This document shows positions 16,092 to 24,456 of a stretch of 57,308 nt of DNA, piece after piece. The notes beneath the pieces were generated by a model. The model was not told where the DNA came from. It saw only the letters and a program-made list of their open reading frames with translations, and searched no databases. The stretch is from positions 1-57,308 of the IMG/VR virus record IMGVR_UViG_3300044972_000184; one strand, 5' to 3'. Position 1 is the first letter of the stretch. Each line of letters starts with the position of its first letter. Source of the DNA: a virus. Position numbers and translations under genes: made by a program.

Positions 16092-17987
16092 TTATCCTCC
16101 AGTACCGACACTTACCATGCGCGGTGTGATGCCTGCAATGGGGAGCGCAGCAGGACCAGCGGGGACAGACTCCGGCATACCCGGAGCGCGGTAATCAGTA
16201 ACAAGCTGCTGCCACGTGCCGCCCGAACGGAGGAACGCCTGACCACCCGGAGTGGCGAAGATTTTCTCCTCGAAGTTCTTCTCGCGCTGCTCGGCCAGTC
16301 GGTACTCGCCGTTGATACGGGCCTCTTGGATTTTGGTCGCGGCCTCAACCAGAGCCGTGGCGGTTGCCTCATTGACCCGAAGCTGGCTCTTGACCGTCTC
16401 AAGCTGCATAGCCGTCTGGCTTTCGACACGCTGCTGGAGGTAGGCACGGTCGAAGGTGGAGCGCGCAGTATCGCGCAGTCGTGCAGCATCGACCCCTTGG
16501 GACGACACACGACCGTTGACCAAGATGTTGTAGGTGCCATCGGTACGCGGCTGGATTTGGATCGGCGTCCCTGCATAGTCAGACCAGACGGCAGCAAGCC
16601 GGCGCGGGTCGTTAGCCATCTCCAACTCCATGATGCCCTGCATCCCTTGGAGCATACGGATTTGGTTGTCGGCTTGGAGCAGCGTGGCCCTAGCCTGCAT
16701 GAACTCATTCACCATACCGGACTGACGGTACAGGTTGGCCATCTGGACCAGTTCCTGTCGCGCCTGAATGGCGTTGGCCGTGTCGCGCGAGATCGCCTCA
16801 GGACGAGCGAGGTAGAAGTTCGACGGGTCCAGACGTGTCTGTGCAACCTGAGCGGTGCCTTCGGGCTGAACGCCAGCGGTACGCTGAGCGGCTGCGCCGC
16901 GACCGGTCATCTTACCATTGGCCCAGTCGACTACGTCACCAACGGTGCGGCCTTCGAGGACCGACCGGTTGGCTTTCACCTGCGCGGGAGAGACAACACG
17001 AGAGACTGGGGTGTTGTCGTCTGCGCTCAACAACTTGGTGGCACCGTCGCCGCCGAGGAACCAAGCGAGATACATCGAGGTGTCGGTGACAGGGATACCT
17101 GCCCGTTGCAGCGAGGTAGCGTTCGTCTGGGCGAGAGCACCAGCGACTTGGTCCTGAGCCGCAGGGTCACGACGCAGGTTCCAGATTTGTGCGTCCGACA
17201 TACCGGAGCGCGGGTTCAGCTTCTTATAGGTGCCGACCCACGTGTCCTTGGTGATCTGATACGCACCGAAGGCCGACGATGTGCCAGCGAGGTTCGGCGT
17301 GGTGTAATCGCCACCGGACTCAACCGCCTTCACACGATTGAGGAACGTCCCGGCGTCGAACGCTGGAGCGGCAGCAGCCTTAGGCGCAGCAGCCTTGGCC
17401 GCAGCAGGTTTAGCCGCAGCAGAAGCGGCAGGCGCTTTGGCCTCAGGTCCGAACTTGGCGTATAGACTCTGGAGACCGACACGAGGCGTAGTACCCGGAG
17501 CCGCTGGCTCCACGCCCAGCTTATCGAACAGGTTCTGGATTCCGACCTTCGGTCCACCGGCCCGGCCAGCTACACGGGCTTCACGTCGCGCGATGGTGCG
17601 CTCGGCCAGAGAACCGGGAGGGGCCGGAACTCCCGCACGGGGCGCAGCCACAGCAGGAGCAACAGGTCGCGCTGCCAGAGGAGGAACACCAGTCGGAGGG
17701 ACTGCTGCGATCATGGGCGGCGCTGCGCCTACCGAAGCGATACCAGCGCGGCGAGGCGGGACAACATCCTCGAAACCGCCGGGGGCACCGATATCGTAGA
17801 CCGGCGCTTCACCGCCGATGTCGCCCATACCCATGACGCCTTGGCGAAGCCGTTCCTGCCTAGCCAGTTCAAGCTGCTGCGCCTGAGCGGTGGCGCGCTG
17901 AGCGCGCTGGATTTCACGCCGGTTGACGAAGTCTTCCGCAGTGGCTCCGATCTGCCCAGCGCCAGCGAGGAATGAACCAATAGCCAT
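16092..17987 (-). CDS. Internal virion protein with lytic transglycosylase (SLT) domain
   Basis: A 631-aa protein. A Gly/Ala/Pro-rich N-terminal 210 residues contain two related segments at about 148-161 and 170-183 (VGxQxLxxKxGxE). Residues 212-370 form an SLT-type lysozyme-like domain: catalytic Glu223 in VESGGDY, then GAYQIT (241-246) and later helices ending near WANGK. The C-terminal 240 residues are helical. It should open a local hole in the peptidoglycan during DNA ejection. Its position between the Gly/Ala-rich protein and the giant protein corresponds to the T7 gp14-gp15-gp16 region, where the T7 transglycosylase is instead on gp16. Confidence 0.9.
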   Translation of the reverse strand: MAIGSFLAGAGQIGATAEDFVNRREIQRAQRATAQAQQLELARQERLRQGVMGMGDIGGEAPVYDIGAPGGFEDVVPPRRAGIASVGAAPPMIAAVPPTGVPPLAARPVAPAVAAPRAGVPAPPGSLAERTIARREARVAGRAGGPKVGIQNLFDKLGVEPAAPGTTPRVGLQSLYAKFGPEAKAPAASAAAKPAAAKAAAPKAAAAPAFDAGTFLNRVKAVESGGDYTTPNLAGTSSAFGAYQITKDTWVGTYKKLNPRSGMSDAQIWNLRRDPAAQDQVAGALAQTNATSLQRAGIPVTDTSMYLAWFLGGDGATKLLSADDNTPVSRVVSPAQVKANRSVLEGRTVGDVVDWANGKMTGRGAAAQRTAGVQPEGTAQVAQTRLDPSNFYLARPEAISRDTANAIQARQELVQMANLYRQSGMVNEFMQARATLLQADNQIRMLQGMQGIMELEMANDPRRLAAVWSDYAGTPIQIQPRTDGTYNILVNGRVSSQGVDAARLRDTARSTFDRAYLQQRVESQTAMQLETVKSQLRVNEATATALVEAATKIQEARINGEYRLAEQREKNFEEKIFATPGGQAFLRSGGTWQQLVTDYRAPGMPESVPAGPAALPIAGITPRMVSVGTGG

Positions 17988-17999
17988 CAGTCAGACTCC

Positions 18000-19112
18000 T
18001 TACCCACCAATGGCTTGCGGCGCACCCAGAGGCGGCACCCCGAGTACTTGGCCGAGCAGCATACCGACACCTTGGCGCTCAGCATCACGTTCGCGCAAGC
18101 GCGCTTCATCCAGTCTCAGACCTGCTTCAGTCGTAGTCGGGTACTGCGCCGGGATGGCACCAATACCAGCCTGACGTGTCTGGACGCGACCAGTGACACC
18201 CTGACCGAAGCCCTGCTGGAAGGCCGTGCCCACGTTGCGGGCCGTGCCCAGACGATAGCGGCGCTGCTCAGCAGCCAGTCGGGCACCAGTGAGACCACGT
18301 GTGGCTTCGCCTTCTTGGATCGAGCCACGGACAAGTGCAGCCTGACCAGCCTGCCGACCCATGTACTCAGGGTTGAAGTAGTCGGCTTCGCCCAGCAGAC
18401 GCTGCGCTTGGCTGAACCGCTCCTGCGTGAAGGCTGCGTTGGACTGTCGCGCCTTCTCAAGTTCAGCCTGCTGCGCCTTCATCTGAGCGGACATACCAGA
18501 GCCGACGAGGCCGGCGGCGATGAGAGACGGCGCAACGGTCTTGAGGCCAGCGGGAACAGCAGCCAGCATACCGCCGAGTCCAGTGGCAGCGGGGGCAGCA
18601 GCGGATAGACCCGCACCCAGACCAGTGGCACCCATACCGGTGGCCAAGCTCGTACCACCAGCGCCGAGGCCGGCGGGCAAACCAGTAGCAGCAGTTCCTG
18701 CACCACCTGTGAGTGCGCCCGACAGACCTGTGACGCCGCTACCAACGGACGCCCCGGAGCCAGCGGTGAGAGTTGTGCCTGTACTGATGCCGCCGACGCC
18801 AGTGGCCCCCGTCGCTGCGGGTGCGGCAGCAGCACTAGCAGCGGCAGCCTTGGCGGCACTGAACCCGCCGTATCCACCTGCCAGTGCGCCTGACTTCCAG
18901 TCAGTCCCTAGCCCGATTGCGCCTCCGGCTTCGCCCATCGCAGCGCCAGTAGCAGCAGAGGCGACCGTGGAACCGAGGGTCGATGCAGCGATCTTTGCAG
19001 CGGCGACCTTACCAAACGCGGCTGCGCCTACCTTGGCTGCCACAACGGGAGCGAAGTACGCAATCGCTACGACCGCAGCAACCTTGGCGATGGTACCAAC
19101 AACCTTACCCAT
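18000..19112 (-). CDS. Gly/Ala-rich internal virion protein, gp14-like
   Basis: A 370-aa protein. Residues 5-215 are almost entirely Ala, Gly, Thr, Ser and Val, with hydrophobic helices and glycine-rich loops. The C-terminal 150 residues are charged and helical (Q/R/E-rich). This composition fits a pore-forming ejection protein such as T7 gp14, as does the location directly after the GNAT-like gene and before the transglycosylase protein. The call rests on composition and order, not on a specific motif. The start overlaps the upstream gene by 8 bases. Confidence 0.7.
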   Translation of the reverse strand: MGKVVGTIAKVAAVVAIAYFAPVVAAKVGAAAFGKVAAAKIAASTLGSTVASAATGAAMGEAGGAIGLGTDWKSGALAGGYGGFSAAKAAAASAAAAPAATGATGVGGISTGTTLTAGSGASVGSGVTGLSGALTGGAGTAATGLPAGLGAGGTSLATGMGATGLGAGLSAAAPAATGLGGMLAAVPAGLKTVAPSLIAAGLVGSGMSAQMKAQQAELEKARQSNAAFTQERFSQAQRLLGEADYFNPEYMGRQAGQAALVRGSIQEGEATRGLTGARLAAEQRRYRLGTARNVGTAFQQGFGQGVTGRVQTRQAGIGAIPAQYPTTTEAGLRLDEARLRERDAERQGVGMLLGQVLGVPPLGAPQAIGG

Positions 19113-19551
19113 GGGCAGTCCCCAACTTCATTCGCACCTTGGCGCAGGATTGATCGAACCCGAACTTGGTGATGTATAGCATAGCACGATTCATCGGAAC
19201 ATAGGTGTCGAGGAAGTCGACCTTGTTGGCGCGCAGCCACTCGACCACCGGTGGCCAGAACTGGGAAGCGAAGGCGCGTAGCTTGCGGCCAGCCATGGCG
19301 ATGACCGACGCCGCCAGTTGCTTGTTGAGGTGGTGGAACTGGATCACCAGCACGAGAGCGACAAGCGTACCCTCGAACCCGACGAAGATCACTGCCTCGT
19401 CAGACGCCACGGCATTGAAGATGTACTGCACATCCATATCGCCAGCGGTCATGGGGTTGCCCTTGATGGACTTCTCCAGCCACGGGACAAGGCGGGGCCA
19501 CATTTCCAGCGCCCGCTCCTGCGTCAGCATCTCGACAGTCAGTTCACTCAC
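19105..19551 (-). CDS. GNAT-like protein, T7 gp13-type internal virion protein
   Basis: A 148-aa protein whose strand-helix pattern resembles a GNAT N-acetyltransferase: a hydrophobic strand FVGFEGTLVALVLVIQF, a helix beginning at AGRKLRAFA, and a C-terminal NRAMLYITKFGFD reminiscent of motif B (Y-x-K-x-GF). No clear acetyl-CoA P-loop (Q/RxxGxG/A) is visible, so catalysis is doubtful. T7-like phages carry a GNAT-like internal virion protein A at this position ahead of gp14-16. Coupled by overlap to both neighbours. Confidence 0.7.
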   Translation of the reverse strand: MSELTVEMLTQERALEMWPRLVPWLEKSIKGNPMTAGDMDVQYIFNAVASDEAVIFVGFEGTLVALVLVIQFHHLNKQLAASVIAMAGRKLRAFASQFWPPVVEWLRANKVDFLDTYVPMNRAMLYITKFGFDQSCAKVRMKLGTAHG

Positions 19552-20333
19552 GCCTTGTCCTTGTACTGCTCAACCATGCGGTCGAAGAACTCTCGACCCT
19601 TCATCTGCACGATATGCTTCGGTACCACGAACTCCCCTTCGTGTGCCATGATCGGCACCGGTGCATCCGGGTTGCCCTTGACCGTGCCCCCCTTCGCCAT
19701 GGACTGCATCTGCATCCCTGCTTGCGGCACGGCTGGGGCCTCAGGCATCTGAGCGCCCCCTTGTATCAACTGCTGTGCGGCCTTGGCTACAGTCAGCATG
19801 ACAACCATCAGACCTTCGTCGTACTCCTCCGGCAGATCGTCCTCTGCGGCGATGCCGTTCTGGATAGCAAAGTTGCGGACGTAGGGATACATGTCTGGGT
19901 TGGACGCCGCCACCTGCGTAAGCTGCACGATCATGTTCAACTCCTGCGGCGTGAGTTCACCGCTCTGGAGTGCCGCCATGATGGCCGCTTGGATTTCCTG
20001 TGCCTGCGCTGGGTTCTGCTGGAGACCCTGCATGATGAGCGTGTCACGCTCCATCGGGTCCATTGGACTATCGTCGGGCTGCGCGCCGAGCGCCATGCCA
20101 CCCATCGGCTGGCCACCGGGACCAACCATACCGCCCTCTTGGTACGAAGGGAGTGGCGACCCCAAACCACCACCAAGGCCGACAGGCGGGGCAGCCATAG
20201 GGGCAGTCGGGGTCGCCGCCGGCATAACGGGTTGACCCGCTGCCGGCATGGAAAGCAGACTAGCAAGGGCGGGCGGCAAATCCAAGCTGTCCGTCGAAAC
20301 TGGCTGCATGTTGGGGTCCATCTGGTTCATCAT
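19548..20333 (-). CDS. Structural protein with tape-measure-like C-terminal motif
   Basis: A 261-aa protein. The first 100 residues are Met/Pro/Gly/Ala-rich low complexity, and the middle is helical (residues 100-190). The last 50 residues contain a KGG...PIMAHEGEFVVPK pattern resembling the GGx...HxGExVxP sequences at the ends of some phage tail or internal proteins. Lies between the GNAT-like gene and a small virion gene. Function unknown; a minor virion role is inferred from position. Confidence 0.65.
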   Translation of the reverse strand: MMNQMDPNMQPVSTDSLDLPPALASLLSMPAAGQPVMPAATPTAPMAAPPVGLGGGLGSPLPSYQEGGMVGPGGQPMGGMALGAQPDDSPMDPMERDTLIMQGLQQNPAQAQEIQAAIMAALQSGELTPQELNMIVQLTQVAASNPDMYPYVRNFAIQNGIAAEDDLPEEYDEGLMVVMLTVAKAAQQLIQGGAQMPEAPAVPQAGMQMQSMAKGGTVKGNPDAPVPIMAHEGEFVVPKHIVQMKGREFFDRMVEQYKDKA

Positions 20334-20334
20334 A

Positions 20335-20682
20335 TCACCCTCGCAACTGAGAGATCAGGGTTTCTACAATAGACCGCAGGCTGGCCACGTCGTTGGCCAA
20401 CGTCTGCACGTCTCTGAGCAGCGCCGAGTAGTCGTTCAGGGTCGGCACGGCCACCCCGCTCACGGCAACACCCGACCCCTGTGCCGATACTCGCTGCATC
20501 TGTTGCGGCGGAACCGCCCGGATGGTGATCGACGCCTTGAGGACTGCCGTACTGGCACCGTCCTTCTCGCCGCGCAACCCGGTCAGCAGGTCCACGTTCT
20601 CCTTGAGGGAGGTCAGGATGCTAGACTGCCACGGAGTGATGTCCGACTGCGGCGGGCTGGGTATGGGGGTGAACCTCGACAT
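20335..20682 (-). CDS. Hypothetical virion-associated protein (115 aa)
   Basis: A 115-aa protein with a proline-rich start, a probable beta strand region around residues 47-60 (ASITIRAVPP) and a C-terminal coiled coil of about 35 residues (leucine-rich heptads). Its start touches the end of the tail nozzle gene by one base, so it is part of the tail/ejection operon. No family recognised. Confidence 0.65.
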   Translation of the reverse strand: MSRFTPIPSPPQSDITPWQSSILTSLKENVDLLTGLRGEKDGASTAVLKASITIRAVPPQQMQRVSAQGSGVAVSGVAVPTLNDYSALLRDVQTLANDVASLRSIVETLISQLRG

Positions 20683-23102
20683 CAGGTTTCTTTCAGGCTC
20701 AACGGTGTTTCGCCAAGGTGGATCGCACGGACACGGATATCACCTTCGACGCTCACTTCAAAGGTGTCCGACAGGTAGCCTGCGGGAAGGCGGAACACAC
20801 CGCTGTTAGACAGGGTGGTCGTGAACAGCAGTTCCTTATCGACCCACATGCGGAACGTGATGTTGTTCAGCGATGACCATGAGGACGCGTCAGCGTCCCA
20901 GTTCAGGTTCGCATCGTTCCACAGTTTGGTGGACGCACCGTAGTCAGCGATGACGCGGGCGGCACCGATGTTCATCATGCGCGGTGTCTTGATAACCTTG
21001 GACTTCCACGACTGCGTCAGCTTCGGCTGGTTGAGCGAATCCCACTCATAGATATCGCCGTTGGTACCGACCACGCCAAAAAGGCGACCGTCGATGGGGT
21101 CGTAGTAGGACGCCGTGAAGTTGAAGTCGATGTTGACGTACTGGCCGCCGATCTGCTGCACAGGCTCGAATATAAACCCGCCGGTGCCGTAGGACGCGAC
21201 ATAGGTATCGCCGTAGAAGTCGCCAGCGATAGTAGACGGATCAAGCTCGGTCTCCCATGTGTCGCTGTCGAAGTTCGCGCGGGTGATGATGGCGGGACCG
21301 GACCCCGGCGAGTAGACAGCGAGACCGTCGTGCGTGGGGTAGACCACGCCGTAGTTCATGGAGACGATACCCTTGCGGTTCAGGCAGGGGTAGAGGACGT
21401 CGATCCGTTGGATACCCATGCCAGCCGCTGGGTCAGCCCCTTGTACGAGATACGGGTACGCTTCGGTCAGGACGAGGATCGCGCCGTTGATGGGTGCCAG
21501 TCCGACGACGTCATGCTGAAAGGTGATGGCATATTCCTCCGGCCATGCGTGCGGCGTGTTAGGCGGCGTCAGGTACAGCTTGTTCCCCACGAAGCCGGCG
21601 AGGATGTTGTTCTGCACAGCGGTCAGACCTTGCAGGTCCGCAGGCGGCGGGTCAGCATCATCTGAGCCGAGGCTGTCTATCAGGTTCAGCGCATCGAAGT
21701 CGTCGATGAAATCATAGTCACCACCGTCACCCCAGTAGCGCGCTGCGGTCGTGGGCGGGTTCTCAGAGATGTCGTGGAACATGGTACCAGCCGCCACAAG
21801 GGTGGTCGGTGTGTTAGTGCCGACGCTGGCGTACGTGAATGTGTAGTCGTCCGGGATGTCGATGACGATCCCACCGGTGACATTGAACGAAGCGTTGGTG
21901 CAGTCCGCGATCTTGAACCGGTTGCCGATACCAAGGTTGTGCGGGAAGACGGTCATCACGGTGGCGACGTCGGTGTCTCGGCGCACACTGGCCACACCGG
22001 TGGGGAACCACAGCGTCTTGAGCCGGAAGTACTCTGATCCCTGCACGGTCGACAGCGTGCGATACAGGCGTATGCCACGTACAAAGTTGTTTCCGTCGGG
22101 CTTAGCAATCGGAAGATTGGAGACGGTGATCGTCACCCCTTCGCGGACATAGATCGTCTCGGTCGGCTCGGAGGCGATGGACTCCTCGTCCCAAGGCGTG
22201 ACCCACGTGTAGACATACGAGCGCGGCGTGATCGGGCTACCAAGGTCGACGGTCCCACCGAAGTAGCTGGTCGTGGACAGCGGCGGACCGGGGCTGAAGT
22301 ACTGGATGGTGGTGGTGTTGATGACGGTGGCCGTCACACCGGTGACGTTGAAACTGAGCAGGCTGAGGCGGACCGTGCCGTTCGATGTCGGTGCGGTCGG
22401 CACAGTGACAGAGAAACTGTCGGTCCCTGTTATGGTCGCCACATACGTGCCGGGGATCGCGTCCCCCGTCGGGAACTCCAGCGTGACCTGAGGCGTGCCG
22501 GTCAGCCCATGGTTGATAACCGAGCAGTTCACCGTCGTGCCGCTGCGGGTATACGTGCCGGACAGGTAGCTGAAACCAGTGACCGTGATGATCGCGTTGG
22601 ACCGCAGGGTATGCGGCGCGGATGTCACCAGCGTAGCGATGTTGTTGGTGTCTCTGGCGTACGACGTGGTTATCGCCGGAGAGAAGGGGGTGACAGTGAT
22701 CGTCGGCTTGGTCGTCGGCAGCGGCAGGCCGAGCAGATAGAAGTTGGCTGGGTATGGACCCGGTCCGGTGAACGCCATCGAGTAGTTGCTGACCTTGGGC
22801 GGTCCGTCACCGGTGTAGAAGAAGCGGCGGTCCGTCGCCCCCGTAGCCGTCACAATCGCTATGTCGACATCGGTGGTCCATGATAGCCAGCGGTTGCCGC
22901 CCTGCTCATCCTTGAACGCATAGAGTGTCTTGATGTCACCGGTGATGCCAGCGTTACCGACGATGACCGGACTGGGGAACGGGTCGAGGTCGCCTGAGAC
23001 CATCTTCGCGTTGCGCGCGATCTGACCAGCCGTCTCCGGCAGGAGTTCCGGCGATACCTTCGGCAAGATACCGAAGAAGGTCGTGATCTTTACAGCGGAC
23101 AT
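20682..23102 (-). CDS. Tail nozzle / tail tubular protein B-like
   Basis: An 806-aa beta-rich protein. Its N-terminus, FFGILPKVSPELLPETAGQ followed by ARNAKMVSGDLDPF, is characteristic of the large nozzle protein family of podoviruses (functional equivalent of T7 gp12). The body is Thr/Val/Gly-rich, as expected for the beta-propeller and beta-barrel folds of nozzle proteins. The position between tail-adaptor and ejection genes supports this. Forms the distal tube of the short tail. High confidence for a tail structural role, moderate for the exact equivalence. Confidence 0.8.
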   Translation of the reverse strand: MSAVKITTFFGILPKVSPELLPETAGQIARNAKMVSGDLDPFPSPVIVGNAGITGDIKTLYAFKDEQGGNRWLSWTTDVDIAIVTATGATDRRFFYTGDGPPKVSNYSMAFTGPGPYPANFYLLGLPLPTTKPTITVTPFSPAITTSYARDTNNIATLVTSAPHTLRSNAIITVTGFSYLSGTYTRSGTTVNCSVINHGLTGTPQVTLEFPTGDAIPGTYVATITGTDSFSVTVPTAPTSNGTVRLSLLSFNVTGVTATVINTTTIQYFSPGPPLSTTSYFGGTVDLGSPITPRSYVYTWVTPWDEESIASEPTETIYVREGVTITVSNLPIAKPDGNNFVRGIRLYRTLSTVQGSEYFRLKTLWFPTGVASVRRDTDVATVMTVFPHNLGIGNRFKIADCTNASFNVTGGIVIDIPDDYTFTYASVGTNTPTTLVAAGTMFHDISENPPTTAARYWGDGGDYDFIDDFDALNLIDSLGSDDADPPPADLQGLTAVQNNILAGFVGNKLYLTPPNTPHAWPEEYAITFQHDVVGLAPINGAILVLTEAYPYLVQGADPAAGMGIQRIDVLYPCLNRKGIVSMNYGVVYPTHDGLAVYSPGSGPAIITRANFDSDTWETELDPSTIAGDFYGDTYVASYGTGGFIFEPVQQIGGQYVNIDFNFTASYYDPIDGRLFGVVGTNGDIYEWDSLNQPKLTQSWKSKVIKTPRMMNIGAARVIADYGASTKLWNDANLNWDADASSWSSLNNITFRMWVDKELLFTTTLSNSGVFRLPAGYLSDTFEVSVEGDIRVRAIHLGETPLSLKET

Positions 23103-23114
23103 GGCGTCTGTGGT

Positions 23115-23345
23115 TTACTCCTTTTTGCGGGGGCAGTCACCACCTTCGCAAACACAGACCCATTGGCTGTTGTGCTTCTCGATCTGGGTAACGGTCTCTG
23201 TCGTGTCAGCCTTACGATCATAAGTGATCGGGGAGGCAATACGACAGTAGTCACCCACGACTCCGGTCGAAGCGGTTACGCAGCCGCTCGTCGCGCTCAG
23301 GATCGGGAGTAGCCACAGCAGCTTCAGCTTTTTCCACGTTGGCAT
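23115..23345 (-). CDS. Outer-membrane spanin (Rz1-like), overlapping Rz
   Basis: A 76-aa protein with Lys-rich N-terminus, a hydrophobic signal segment LLWLLPILSATS and a Gly-Cys that could be a lipid-attachment cysteine (C22), though the -3 residue is not the usual leucine. The mature part has the DYC...PITY and HN...VC pattern of Rz1-like lipoproteins. It begins inside the Rz-like gene in another frame, overlapping by 95 bases, which is a hallmark of nested spanin genes. Confidence 0.75.
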   Translation of the reverse strand: MPTWKKLKLLWLLPILSATSGCVTASTGVVGDYCRIASPITYDRKADTTETVTQIEKHNSQWVCVCEGGDCPRKKE

Positions 23346-23451
23346 CGAGTTGCTCCTGTGCGTCCTGACGACCCTCCTGCTTTGCCTTGTGGCGGACCCA
23401 CTCGCTGAATAGCAGCGACAGGAAAGACAGGAGGGATGAGAGGAGCTTCAC
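23251..23451 (-). CDS. Inner-membrane spanin (Rz-like)
   Basis: A 66-aa protein: an N-terminal hydrophobic segment (LLSSLLSFLSLLFS) followed by a charged helical region, as in short Rz proteins. The GTG start at 23451 overlaps the holin stop as GTGA. The Rz1-like gene starts within it in a different frame. Together they should fuse inner and outer membranes at the last step of lysis. Shorter than lambda Rz, so the periplasmic coiled coil is brief. Confidence 0.7.
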   Translation of the reverse strand: MKLLSSLLSFLSLLFSEWVRHKAKQEGRQDAQEQLDANVEKAEAAVATPDPERDERLRNRFDRSRG

Positions 23452-23618
23452 GCCACGGGCTTCTTCGAGGTCACCGACCAGACCGCAACGGCGATAGTGG
23501 CCACAGCACCAGCCAGAGCCTCGACAGTCGAGGCGTCGAGGTAGCCCTTACCGGCGAGGAAGCCACCGACTGCGGCGGCTACGGTGCGGACGAGGCCGAA
23601 GACTTGGTCCTTGTTCAT
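23448..23618 (-). CDS. Holin (56 aa)
   Basis: The sequence runs ATG 23618 to TGA 23448. The product starts MNKDQVFGLVRTVAAAVGG and has two hydrophobic segments: one Gly/Ala-rich (residues 8-24) and one at about 36-48 (VATIAVAVWSV), ending in KK. The MNKDQVxGxxR start followed by two short membrane helices matches Pam3-gp28-type small holins as I remember them. The start overlaps the endolysin stop (ATGA) and the stop overlaps the Rz start (GTGA), placing it in the middle of the lysis cassette. Confidence 0.75.
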   Translation of the reverse strand: MNKDQVFGLVRTVAAAVGGFLAGKGYLDASTVEALAGAVATIAVAVWSVTSKKPVA

Positions 23619-24046
23619 GGGTAGGTTTTCCTTTCGAGTTCCATATGCGGTCCGTCGGGGAAACGCTTATGCAACATGTCTGCCGTGATGACAGGCGGGA
23701 GGGCCGACAGAAGACCCCACGTACCACCCCAACGGATTGGGATGTTCAGTTCGAGAGAAGCTGTACGAACAGCCTCAGCGATCTTCAGATAGAGCGGCCA
23801 GTCCCAGCGGACCGATCCGCCGATCCAAGCACCGAGATCGACCGCGTGGCCGGTAAGGTGGCGAGAGTCCATGGTCTTGGATGCGCCAGCTTTGACCAGC
23901 TTCCTTTGTCGTTCCTGAGTACGCAGACCCTCAAGCACGGTGAAGTCCACCTCGCTACGCGAGATGGCCCGATGCACGACAGATACCAGATGGGGGTGGA
24001 CCCCCGTCAGTTTGTCGAGGGATCGCTTACTCAGCTTGAACGGCAT
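23615..24046 (-). CDS. Endolysin, peptidase M15 family
   Basis: A 143-aa zinc peptidase of the M15 family, the same class as T5-type L-alanyl-D-glutamate endolysins. The zinc-site signature is intact: S61-R-H63-x2-G-x-A-x-D70 and P-H134-M-E-L. Length is typical of a single-domain globular endolysin with no cell-wall-binding domain or signal peptide. It would cut peptidoglycan peptide cross-links after holin action. First gene of the four-gene lysis cassette. Confidence 0.93.
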   Translation of the reverse strand: MPFKLSKRSLDKLTGVHPHLVSVVHRAISRSEVDFTVLEGLRTQERQRKLVKAGASKTMDSRHLTGHAVDLGAWIGGSVRWDWPLYLKIAEAVRTASLELNIPIRWGGTWGLLSALPPVITADMLHKRFPDGPHMELERKTYP

Positions 24047-24047
24047 C

Positions 24048-24173
24048 TCACTTCTTCATAGCGCACTTGCCGGCAGCCTTGCACTTGGCCGGCGACGGGC
24101 ACTTGGCACACGGCTTGAACACCGCGCCACCCTTCTTGTAGGGGGGCATCATTGGCATCTTCTTACCGGGCAT
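24048..24173 (-). CDS. Small cysteine- and lysine-rich protein (41 aa)
   Basis: Start taken at ATG 24173 because AAGGAAG lies just upstream; an upstream in-frame ATG at 24230 would sit deep inside the previous gene. The product has a Met/Pro-rich start, then a Lys-rich region with four cysteines, spaced C-x2-C-x5-C-x5-C. It could bind a metal. No family recognised; similar in size and charge to the basic mini-proteins at 35883-36703. Confidence 0.6.
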   Translation of the reverse strand: MPGKKMPMMPPYKKGGAVFKPCAKCPSPAKCKAAGKCAMKK

Positions 24174-24456
24174 TGCGATCTTCCTTTCCGTCCAGCTTCT
24201 TGAAGATTGTACCAAGGGTATCATCGACATGCTTGAAGCTGTCTTTGATATCCTGACGCATGTCGCGCATCTCAGTCTTCATCTCTGACAGCGCCTCACG
24301 GAAGTCGTCCTTGCGAGTATACACGGCAGGAAGGCTTATCTCAATATCTCTGAGGTCTTTCCGTAGGTCCCGGACTGCGTCCCATATTGCCTTGAGAATC
24401 CAACTGGCCATCGCCCCGAACGCGGCGAAAGCCCAATTAACAATCGTCTGATCCAC
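24163..24456 (-). CDS. Membrane-anchored coiled-coil protein (97 aa)
   Basis: GTG 24456 is preferred as start because GAGGAG lies just upstream; a longer version from 24525 lacks a site and begins in the preceding gene. An N-terminal membrane segment (about residues 7-24, Trp/Ala/Phe-rich) is followed by about 70 residues of strongly charged, heptad-like helix. This build is seen in haemolysin XhlA-like and spanin-like phage proteins. It precedes the lysis genes, so an accessory lysis role is possible but unproven. Confidence 0.65.
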   Translation of the reverse strand: MDQTIVNWAFAAFGAMASWILKAIWDAVRDLRKDLRDIEISLPAVYTRKDDFREALSEMKTEMRDMRQDIKDSFKHVDDTLGTIFKKLDGKEDRNAR

